Shown: piece after piece, positions 1 to 4,821 of the stretch
Position numbering within the stretch: the stretch's first letter is position 1
Layout of the letters: the number at the start of each line of letters is the position of its first letter
Assembly: GCA_020720905.1 (NCBI GenBank)
Contig: DYNT01000086.1
Span: 1-5,811, forward strand
Origin: Micavibrio aeruginosavorus
GTDB lineage: Bacteria > Pseudomonadota > Alphaproteobacteria > UBA9219
Direction: 5' to 3'
DNA length: 5,811 nucleotides
The notes under the pieces: generated by a model
The model's input: only the letters and a program-made list of their open reading frames with translations
The model's database searches: none
Told to the model about the DNA's origin: nothing
Position numbers and translations under genes: made by a program

Positions 1-2
1 TG

Positions 3-74
3 ACACAAAAGGATAGAGTCATTCTTCATGAACTTACTTTCGTTCTCATTAATAAAATTGTCGGACAGCAGTGA
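3..74 (+). CDS. Possible 3' tail of an upstream plus-strand gene
   Basis: One plus-strand frame is open from the left edge for 23 codons and stops at TGA 72-74. It reads ...LHELTFVLINKIVGQQ. The mix of hydrophobic and charged residues would suit a C-terminal helix, but the stretch is too short to identify and open frames of this length arise by chance. If real, this gene and the minus-strand hypothetical gene at 120-617 would be convergent, with about 45 bases between their stops. I see no terminator hairpin between them. Confidence 0.15.
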   Translation, partial: TQKDRVILHELTFVLINKIVGQQ

Positions 75-119
75 TTTGAGACAGTCTATATCCTTCAACG
101 TTTTGTCCTATGAGTCACG

Positions 120-617
120 TCATCGAGCCGTTGGTATGTGCCCTCGTGCGACAGACCTCTCATTGATGGCTTGAGGCGAGGGGGACAGAAGGATGTTGTA
201 TCGATGGGCCTCTTTTTCTAAAACAGCGAGGATAGCTTCAACTTGGGATTCTATGGTGTGATCTTTGGGTTTATGAGGCTCACAGGAATACGCATGGTGG
301 AGGATAAAATGAGGCGCATAAGGATGAGACGTCACGTTGTCCCTTGCCTTTGCAACAGGTTTTATTGTCAAAGAAAAACAAACGGGTTCTAACCTCCCCT
401 TTGTTGAAAGTTGAAAATCGCTTGGAATATTGGTTTGGAAAAAGAAAAGAGGATTATTTTCGGTCTTGATATCATAATGGTACTCAACTCTAGAGCCGAT
501 CCTTTTTTTAAAAACGTCAAGGCCTTCTTTAAAAAGTTTGGCGGCCTTATCAACGGCACAAGCTGCCCGTTGAAAATGGGGGTCTGACGCTGACTGCTGG
601 GTGGGTAAAACTGTCAT
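120..617 (-). CDS. Hypothetical protein, 165 aa
   Basis: I do not recognise this protein. The ATG at 617 is preceded by GAGG about seven bases upstream, a reasonable ribosome binding site, which supports this start. There is no signal peptide or membrane segment, so it is probably cytosolic. By eye there is an amphipathic, Lys-rich helix at residues 16-40, strand-like stretches at 43-50 (VEYHYDIK), 57-63, 79-88 (VCFSLTIKPV) and 103-110, and a second helix at 122-141. The last 20 residues look disordered. The gene lies 105 bases downstream of the RNA methyltransferase locus on the same strand and could be co-transcribed with it. Its DNA is clearly AT-richer than the genes to its right, which may mean recent acquisition or weak selection. 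It could be a lineage-specific small protein. Confidence 0.6.
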   Translation of the reverse strand: MTVLPTQQSASDPHFQRAACAVDKAAKLFKEGLDVFKKRIGSRVEYHYDIKTENNPLFFFQTNIPSDFQLSTKGRLEPVCFSLTIKPVAKARDNVTSHPYAPHFILHHAYSCEPHKPKDHTIESQVEAILAVLEKEAHRYNILLSPSPQAINERSVARGHIPTAR

Positions 618-722
618 GGATAAGCCTCATCAAATAAAGGGCGCTGACACTAAGAGAACGCGCTATAGTGACAAGTTTCTCCATTTCTTTCAATAGGATA
701 AAATCTACCCATAAAGGAAAGG

Positions 723-1403
723 TTATGTCTTGGTAAACCTTGCGGCTAGTTCCATGTGCGGGGACCATAAGAATTGGTCAACGGGCAGCAGTTTTTCTAA
801 GACATAGCCGCCCGCTATCAGGATTTTGGCATCGCGTGCGAAGCTGGCAGGATCGCAGCTAACGGCCACAATTTCGGGAACATTGCTTTGGGCCAGATGC
901 GTGGCTTGGGCTTTGGCGCCACTGCGTGGCGGGTCAAAGATTACCAGATCATAATCGTTGCATTCGCCTGTCGTGAACGGGTCGCCCATTAGGTTGCGCA
1001 GGCTGACTTGATAGCGGCCTGTTTGCCTTGTTGCGCGTTGAAGCGATTCAATGGCGGGGCCGTCCAAATCGGCAAAGTGGACGCTTTTGGCATTTTCAAA
1101 GGACAGGCCAAAGCCTCCAAGCCCGCAGAAAAGATCCAAGACGCGCAGCCCCTTGTCATCATGATCGATGGCAAAATTGATGAGCGCGGTTTCTCCGGCC
1201 TCTGTCGCTTGCAGAAAGGAGGCAGGAGGAAAGGGTAATTGCGCCGCACCAAAGCGAACCGTCAGCGGATGGGCATGAGCGATAGGCTCAACAGGGCTGC
1301 GATCCCATTTCCGCCAAGACAGGTGGGCGACTCCCAAGGCTTGAGCCAGAGCGGCCAGATTGTGCCGCTCCTCCAGTCCTAGTTTGGGGCCACCGATCAT
1401 CAC
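723..1403 (-). CDS. C-terminal fragment: SAM-binding catalytic domain of RNA methyltransferase
   Basis: This frame carries the Rossmann-fold methyltransferase half of the broken gene: LDLFCGLGGFGL (SAM motif I), FADLDGPAIESL (acidic residue after strand 2), FDPPRSGAK (motif IV), VSCDPASFARD with the nucleophilic Cys, and PHMELAARF at the end. In-frame family sequence extends upstream of the first possible start (GTG 1403) to about 1442, so this is a continuation of the upstream frame and not a gene that begins here. I see no ribosome binding site before 1403 or 1400. If translated at all, it would need re-initiation just after the TGA at 1408-1410, which is close enough for coupling to be conceivable. 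Confidence 0.8.
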   Translation of the reverse strand: MMIGGPKLGLEERHNLAALAQALGVAHLSWRKWDRSPVEPIAHAHPLTVRFGAAQLPFPPASFLQATEAGETALINFAIDHDDKGLRVLDLFCGLGGFGLSFENAKSVHFADLDGPAIESLQRATRQTGRYQVSLRNLMGDPFTTGECNDYDLVIFDPPRSGAKAQATHLAQSNVPEIVAVSCDPASFARDAKILIAGGYVLEKLLPVDQFLWSPHMELAARFTKT

Positions 1404-1407
1404 GACA

Positions 1408-1986
1408 TCAAGCCCATCGGGAAGCGACGTTACTTGAACGTCGCAAGGCCGTATCGGGTGGAAGCCAAAGAGGCAGATGCTTTTTAAGAGGCTCTAACAA
1501 GTTGGTGATGGCGGGCACCATAACGCTGCACATAGAAAGCGGCACGATGGCGTGGCTGCGCCATTCATTAAAGCCAAGCGTCAGAAGACCCCGTTTGTCA
1601 CGATGAGCGATGAAGCGCGCGCGCTTGCGCGTTTGGATGGCTGTTGTCACAACGGGCAGCATAGAGGGCAGGGGGATCCCCGCACGCGCCAAGGTTTGTT
1701 GCAGCTGGCCTAGTTTGACAGTAGTGTAAGCGCTGTCCTTCATATGTTGAAACTGACAACCGCCGCATTTTGAAAAATGAATGCAGGGCGGGTCGCTGCG
1801 AAGAGAGCAGGGGATAAGAATTTCCAGAAGTTGTCCGCGCTTAACCATGTTGGTGTTGTCGGAAATATCGGCGCGAACACGCTCGCCCGTCAACGCGCCA
1901 GCGATAAAGATGGTTTCGTTCCCATGGTGAGCAATGCCATCGCCTTGCGTGCCGACATCGTCAATCGTGAGTTCCAGAATGGTCAT
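1408..1986 (-). CDS. N-terminal fragment: TRAM and Fe-S domains of RNA methyltransferase
   Basis: This 192-codon frame holds the 5' part of the frameshifted methyltransferase. Residues 1-55 form a TRAM domain (LTIDDVGTQGDGIAHHGN..., an RNA-binding beta-barrel). CIHFSKCGGC at 68-77 supplies three cluster cysteines, and Cys153 in LSMCSVM fits the fourth. Residues 1-181 follow the family. The last eleven (RRSSNVASRWA) are out-of-frame sequence ending at TGA 1408-1410. Without the catalytic half it cannot methylate, though it might still bind RNA. ATG 1986 is chosen because the TRAM domain begins directly after it. No strong Shine-Dalgarno is visible. Confidence 0.8.
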   Translation of the reverse strand: MTILELTIDDVGTQGDGIAHHGNETIFIAGALTGERVRADISDNTNMVKRGQLLEILIPCSLRSDPPCIHFSKCGGCQFQHMKDSAYTTVKLGQLQQTLARAGIPLPSMLPVVTTAIQTRKRARFIAHRDKRGLLTLGFNEWRSHAIVPLSMCSVMVPAITNLLEPLKKHLPLWLPPDTALRRSSNVASRWA

Positions 1987-2010
1987 GGCAGCTTTTGTTT
2001 TGCTTTTTGA

Positions 2011-2038
2011 TTTATAAGATGAGGCGCAGTATAGTCAT
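2011..2038 (-). promoter_or_regulatory. Candidate promoter of the RumA/RlmD-type gene
   Basis: Reading the minus strand, ATGACT (2038-2033, four of six matches to TTGACA) is followed after 16 bases by TATAAA (2016-2011, five of six matches to TATAAT). The -10 box lies 24 bases upstream of ATG 1986, giving a short leader. A second box, TATACT, lies inside the spacer. This is pattern matching only, in an AT-rich stretch. Confidence 0.3.
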
Positions 2039-2092
2039 GCTTCGTTAATAATATACCCAAAACAGTTCAAGGGTTGGTAAGATGGGTTTCAT

Positions 2093-2272
2093 AAATCACC
2101 CTCCCCTTGCGGGCTTGACGCCGAAGGGCGTCGAGGCCTCTTGGCTGGTCGAAAAACGCGTGAGCGTTTTTCGGGGAGGGATTGTTTTTTATTGTGTTTT
2201 GACCCCTCCTCAAGATTTTTCCTCCCTACGGGATCAAAAATCTTGTGCCCTCCCGCAAGGGGAGGGCGATTT
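2093..2272. repeat. 180-bp multi-hairpin palindromic element with 21-bp inverted ends
   Basis: The ends at 2093-2113 and 2252-2272 are inverted copies matching at 20 of 21 positions, with core CCCTCCCCTTGCGGG on the left and CCCGCAAGGGGAGGG on the right. Three hairpins lie between them. 2114-2122 pairs with 2127-2135 (CTTGACGCC/GGCGTCGAG, one G-T pair, loop GAAG). 2150-2159 pairs perfectly with 2164-2173 (CGAAAAACGC/GCGTTTTTCG, loop GTGA). 2211-2220 pairs perfectly with 2236-2245 (CAAGATTTTT/AAAAATCTTG) and encloses a small TCCC-TAC-GGGA stem. There is no transposase and I find no target-site duplication. Short frames across it are by-products of the repeat. It looks like a dispersed, non-autonomous palindromic element sitting between divergent genes, 107 bases upstream of one start and 57 bases upstream of the other. 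A cis-regulatory role is possible but unsupported. Confidence 0.8.
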
Positions 2273-2311
2273 GAGTGCCAACTCTTGAAGTGCGATGGGT
2301 ATAGGTGGAAA

Positions 2312-2320
2312 AAAAGGGGA
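2312..2320 (+). promoter_or_regulatory. Ribosome binding site deciding the SpoU-family start
   Basis: The purine run AAAGGGGA ends eight bases before ATG 2329. It lies inside the alternative frame that would open at GTG 2305, so it supports the downstream ATG as the true start. Confidence 0.6.
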
Positions 2321-2328
2321 TATTATCA

Positions 2329-2814
2329 ATGCGGGGTTATTTTGGCGTCGGCGTGGAAGGTATCAGTAAAAGCTTTAATCTTGGGAATTTGGTGCGCACC
2401 TCTCATTCCTTTGGCGCCAGCTTTTTCTTTACGATAGGTTCGGCCTTGGACTATCAGAACATTCGCACGTCGGACACGTCGCATGCGGCCATTCACATGC
2501 CTTTTTATGCCCATGAGACGGTTGAGGCGTTCACGCTGCCTGATGATTGCTCGTTGGTAGGGGTTGAGCTGTTGGACGAGGCGGTGGACCTGCCGACGTT
2601 TCGCCATCCCCTTCGCGCCGCCTATGTTTTGGGGCCAGAGAAAGGCAACCTCTCTCCTGCCTTGGTGGCGCGGTGCGATCATATCGTAAAAATCCCGATG
2701 AAGTTTTGCGTCAATGTTGGTGTGGCGGGAGCGTTATGCCTTTATGATCGCATGATCGCTCTCGGCTCGTTTGCCGAAAGGCCTGTGACACAGGGTGCGC
2801 GCGTGAAGCGGTAA
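2329..2814 (+). CDS. SpoU (TrmH) family RNA 2'-O-ribose methyltransferase, 161 aa
   Basis: This is a minimal SPOUT-fold (trefoil-knot) methyltransferase, expected to methylate a ribose 2'-OH in tRNA or rRNA using S-adenosylmethionine in the cytoplasm as a dimer. All three SpoU motifs are visible. Motif 1 is NLGNLVRTSHSFGA (17-30, with Asn17 and the catalytic Arg23). Motif 2 is YVLGPEKGNLS (99-109, with Glu104). Motif 3 is KIPMKFCVNVGVAGALCLYDR (121-141). It lacks the extra N-terminal substrate-binding domain of the RlmB type. ATG 2329 is preferred over the GTG at 2305 because AGGGGA lies eight bases before it and MRGYFGVGVE is the usual beginning of this subgroup as I recall it. Motif 3 has Cys127 where many relatives have Ser, which I believe is common in this subgroup. 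The target nucleotide is unknown. It is divergent from the RumA/RlmD-type gene and convergent with phaZ. Confidence 0.9.
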   Translation: MRGYFGVGVEGISKSFNLGNLVRTSHSFGASFFFTIGSALDYQNIRTSDTSHAAIHMPFYAHETVEAFTLPDDCSLVGVELLDEAVDLPTFRHPLRAAYVLGPEKGNLSPALVARCDHIVKIPMKFCVNVGVAGALCLYDRMIALGSFAERPVTQGARVKR

Positions 2815-2837
2815 TCTTGTCTTATAGACTACGTCAA

Positions 2838-2926
2838 CTTGAAAACCCAAAAACTTTTTGGCCGCGTTTGCTTGTTTCTCTTTGGTTTATGCGGTTTGGC
2901 GGGGAAAAATTTTTCGGGTTTTCAAG
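2838..2926. repeat. 89-bp imperfect palindrome downstream of the SpoU-family gene
   Basis: CTTGAAAACCC (2838-2848) is exactly inverted as GGGTTTTCAAG (2916-2926). With two mismatches the arms extend to 22 bases (2838-2859 with 2905-2926). Each arm also holds its own small palindrome: CCAAAAACTTTTTGG (2847-2861) and GAAAAATTTTTC (2904-2915). The 45-base middle is GT-rich, with a possible CCGC/GCGG stem. It begins 23 bases after the SpoU-family stop codon. There is no T-run directly after the right arm, so a classical terminator is doubtful. It could be a palindromic element or a transcript-end stabilising structure. Confidence 0.6.
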
Positions 2927-2994
2927 CGGACGGACTATACCAATCACACTATGAACTGACACCTTTGTTTCTACCATGGACGGCCATTCCCTAT

Positions 2995-3152
2995 TTTGTC
3001 ATCCCGCACGGAATGTTTGACAGCGTCAAACGCGCAGATGCGGGACCCAGTTGAAAGCTTTTTCCTTTTTTACAAAACCGCAGCATCGCCCCCAGTCCTC
3101 TGGGTCCCGCATCTTCGCGATGCTCACGCACCGCTTCGTGCGGGATGACGAA
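2995..3152. repeat. 158-bp multi-hairpin palindromic element (GTCATCCCGCACG ends)
   Basis: The outer arms TTTGTCATCCCGCACG (2995-3010) and CGTGCGGGATGACGAA (3137-3152) are inverted copies matching at 15 of 16 positions. Inside is a perfect hairpin GTTTGAC-AGC-GTCAAAC (3015-3031). A second long pair, 3031-3050 with 3100-3119, matches at 19 of 20 and contains GATGCGGGACCCAG / CTGGGTCCCGCATC. The 49-base centre is loosely T-rich. Elements with GTCATCCCGC...GCGGGATGAC ends are, to my knowledge, common dispersed repeats in alphaproteobacterial genomes. It lies between the convergent SpoU-family and phaZ genes, where its strong folding could help end transcription in both directions. No protein-coding role is evident. 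Confidence 0.8.
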
Positions 3153-3220
3153 GAAGGGGATGGGAGGAAATCCCGTCAAGGTTTTATGAGTCATTTCATG
3201 GGGGTGGTATTAGCGTTAGC

Positions 3221-4477
3221 CTATTCCCCTGTGGCGCTGTGCTTGCGGATGAATTGGTGGATCAGCGGCTGGATATTGTTACGCCATTTGCGCCCGTTAA
3301 ACACGCCATAATGGCCGACGCCAATTTCCAAATGGGATTGCTTTTTTTCAGCGAGAATGTTGCTGCAAAGGTCAAGGGCTGCTCGCGTGTGCCCTGCGGG
3401 GGAGAGGTCGTCCAGCTCGCCCTCAACGGTTAGGAGTGCTGTTTTCGTAATGGCAGCAGGGTTCACTTTGCGGCTGCGCCAGACGAAGGAGCCGTTCGCT
3501 AAATCGTGCCGTTGATAGGCGCGCTCGATATATTGCAGATGAAATTCTTCCGGTATGTCCATGACAGCCAGAAACTCATCATAGAACTTTTCATGCGCTT
3601 CAACCGCGTCATCATCCCCGCGCACAAGGTGGCGATAATACTGGTCTTGTTCGGTGATATGACGATCAAGCGACATGGCCATGCGGTCAAGCAGCTGCAT
3701 CATGCCCGGATAAACGCGCCGGAACGCGCCCGCATAATAGGGCGGAACCATTTGGATTTGCGCGGCGCGAAACCACGACAGGGAATGATTTTTTGCTTCT
3801 TCGCTGAGGGCAACGAGTTGCGCACGCGCATCGATGGAGCCGCCAATCAATGTCATGGAAAGGGGCTCTACGGGCGTTTCTTGTTCGGCCAAAAGAGCCA
3901 CCGCGCATAAAGTCGAGACAGACGCTTGGCTGATGGCCAGAAGGTGAAGATCAGCGCCAAGCTGCTCGATCATATCCATCAAATAACCAATTTGATCCTC
4001 AAGATCGAAATAGCCTTGCGAGAGGGGGACATTCTTCGCATCGATCCAGTCCGTGATGTAAACATCGTGCGAGGGCAGCATGGCTTCAACCGTGCCGCGC
4101 ATCAATGTCGTAAAATGCCCCGCCATAGGCGTGATGATTAAAAGCTTGGGATCACCAGCCAAGTGCTGCGCAATTTCTGGATGATGCGCCCCACGTTCGA
4201 AGTGAAGCAAATGGCAGAAGGGCCGTTTCAGAACGGTCTTGAGCTCAACCTCAATAGGCTCGCCGCGAAACTTCGTCGTTTTGATAGCGAAGGTGGGCTT
4301 TTCATGAAAGCGCGTGCTGCGCTCAAACAGCGCGGCCTGAGCCGCCAAGGCGCGTCCATATTCACAGCGTGAGGAAGGGCATTGGGCGCTTTTCAGCGTT
4401 TGCGCCATAAACCGCGCCACGCCATTCCAAGGCGCAAGAGCCATATTTTGAAGATCGAGAATTTGATACAGAAACAT
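3221..4477 (-). CDS. phaZ: Intracellular polyhydroxyalkanoate (PHB) depolymerase
   Basis: This alpha/beta-hydrolase degrades stored polyhydroxybutyrate granules in the cytoplasm, releasing hydroxybutyrate units. At 418 residues it matches the length of the Ralstonia PhaZ1 type. ATG 4477 (MFLYQILDLQNMALAPW) is chosen over TTG 4495 because family members begin LYQ/LYE followed by a conserved LAP. No clear Shine-Dalgarno is visible. Counting from ATG 4477: oxyanion-side ITPMAGHFTTLMRGTVEAMLP begins near 115, the nucleophile region is LLAISQASV near 179-187, then MTLIGGSIDAR, VYPGMMQL, FYDEFLAVMDIPEEFHLQ, VEGELDDLSPAG (catalytic Asp about 356) and GVGHYGVFNG (catalytic His 389). The oddity is Ser183, codon AGC at 3929-3931, where this family normally has Cys (CQP). 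Asp and His are kept. A Ser nucleophile is chemically plausible, so the protein may still be active. It has no signal peptide. Confidence 0.92.
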   Translation of the reverse strand: MFLYQILDLQNMALAPWNGVARFMAQTLKSAQCPSSRCEYGRALAAQAALFERSTRFHEKPTFAIKTTKFRGEPIEVELKTVLKRPFCHLLHFERGAHHPEIAQHLAGDPKLLIITPMAGHFTTLMRGTVEAMLPSHDVYITDWIDAKNVPLSQGYFDLEDQIGYLMDMIEQLGADLHLLAISQASVSTLCAVALLAEQETPVEPLSMTLIGGSIDARAQLVALSEEAKNHSLSWFRAAQIQMVPPYYAGAFRRVYPGMMQLLDRMAMSLDRHITEQDQYYRHLVRGDDDAVEAHEKFYDEFLAVMDIPEEFHLQYIERAYQRHDLANGSFVWRSRKVNPAAITKTALLTVEGELDDLSPAGHTRAALDLCSNILAEKKQSHLEIGVGHYGVFNGRKWRNNIQPLIHQFIRKHSATGE

Positions 4478-4821
4478 CGAATCACAGCTGGACAAGAACA
4501 GAAGGTGGCATCAGCCTATTATGGTTAACGGAGCCTGTAAACAGGTGGTGTTGGATGAGGGCGCTGAAATTTTCCAATTTTGGATCCAAAATCGGACGAA
4601 GTTCTCTAAATCGTTTTAAATCAATGAGTTAGCAGACACCCAAAACCGAGTCAGTTTCGTTTTATTTCAAAGGGTTACGGCATTAACTTTGAGCTGAAGG
4701 CGACCGAGTGGCATAATCCCACGCTCAGGAAGGCCACAGAGGCCCATTTTTTGCTAACGCATTGATAAAAAATGATTTTGGTTTTTGGAATTGGGAGTAT
4801 CAATTGAAGGCTATAGATAGC
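4478..4821. other. Intergenic region between phaZ and yejA with small palindromes
   Basis: No convincing gene lies in these 344 bases on either strand. It is the upstream region of phaZ and the downstream region of the yejA-like gene. It holds a 16-bp palindrome (4577-4592), CCTGT-AA-ACAGG (4534-4545) and GGCTAT-AG-ATAGCC overlapping the yejA stop (4809-4822). I find no clear -35/-10 pair for phaZ and no classical terminator for yejA. Confidence 0.6.
4577..4592. promoter_or_regulatory. Candidate operator: 16-bp perfect palindrome upstream of phaZ
   Basis: ATTTTGGATCCAAAAT is a perfect palindrome with no central spacer, centred about 107 bases upstream of ATG 4477. It overlaps a second, weaker dyad, CCAA-TT-TTGG (4574-4583). 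A dyad of this size in an upstream region suits a dimeric regulator, but I cannot assign one. It does not resemble the CTGC/GCAG dyad I associate with PhaR. Confidence 0.35.

Larger units (their letters stand above)
723..1986 (-). pseudogene. RumA/RlmD-type 23S rRNA (or tRNA) uracil-C5-methyltransferase, frameshifted
   Basis: The two minus-strand reading frames at 1986-1408 and 1442-723 together encode one TrmA/RumA-family enzyme of about 420 residues, the usual family length. Such enzymes transfer a methyl group from S-adenosylmethionine to C5 of a uridine in 23S rRNA or tRNA in the cytoplasm. Restored order: TRAM domain (about 1-55), Fe-S cysteines 68, 74, 77 and 153 (the C-x5-C-x2-C pattern plus a distant fourth), SAM-binding LDLFCGLGGFGL (about 283-294), FDPPR (about 350-354), VSCDPAS with the nucleophilic Cys at about 377, and HME with the catalytic Glu at about 412. 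After ...PPDTAL the upstream frame runs into a non-homologous tail and TGA, while DVQVTSLPDGLDVV continues the family sequence in another frame. One extra base near 1443 explains this. All key residues survive, so the lesion is either recent or a sequence error. Whether the target matches E. coli RlmD (U1939) or another site cannot be told here. Confidence 0.85.

Noticed and set aside
550..768. 72-codon minus-strand frame bridging the hypothetical gene and the methyltransferase 3' end
   Set aside because: It overlaps two better-supported genes and has no recognisable features. The methyltransferase explains its upstream part.
1436..1450. Programmed ribosomal frameshift in the RumA/RlmD-type gene
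   Set aside because: There is no slippery heptamer, stimulatory structure or internal Shine-Dalgarno at the switch point, and I know of no programmed shift in this family. A mutation or sequence error is simpler.
2150..2173. Hairpin CGAAAAACGC-GTGA-GCGTTTTTCG as a rho-independent terminator
   Set aside because: It has the A-run/T-run look of a bidirectional terminator, but it lies between divergent starts where no transcript should end, and it is one arm of a larger palindromic element.
2082..2288. Plus-strand frame of 68 codons over the upstream palindrome
   Set aside because: It is almost wholly made of the inverted repeat and its hairpins. The repeat, not selection on protein, explains the sequence.
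2839..3054. TTG-started frame of 71 codons with a hydrophobic, signal-like N-terminus (MKTQKLFGRVCLFLFGL)
   Set aside because: It starts inside one palindrome and ends inside another, uses a TTG start and shows no convincing ribosome binding site. The hydrophobic run comes from T-rich repeat DNA.
2093..3152. CRISPR array or tandem repeat
   Set aside because: The repeats are inverted, of different sequence and unevenly spaced. There are no regular direct repeats with spacers.
3506..3910. 134-codon plus-strand frame inside phaZ, and other antisense frames in phaZ and yejA
   Set aside because: These lie opposite strongly conserved family sequence and have no features of their own. They are by-products of the codon use of the real genes.
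4732..4750. GGCC-ACAGA-GGCC followed by CATTTTTT as a plus-strand terminator
   Set aside because: The stem is only four base pairs and no plus-strand gene ends upstream. On the minus strand, where yejA ends, the T-run is on the wrong side.
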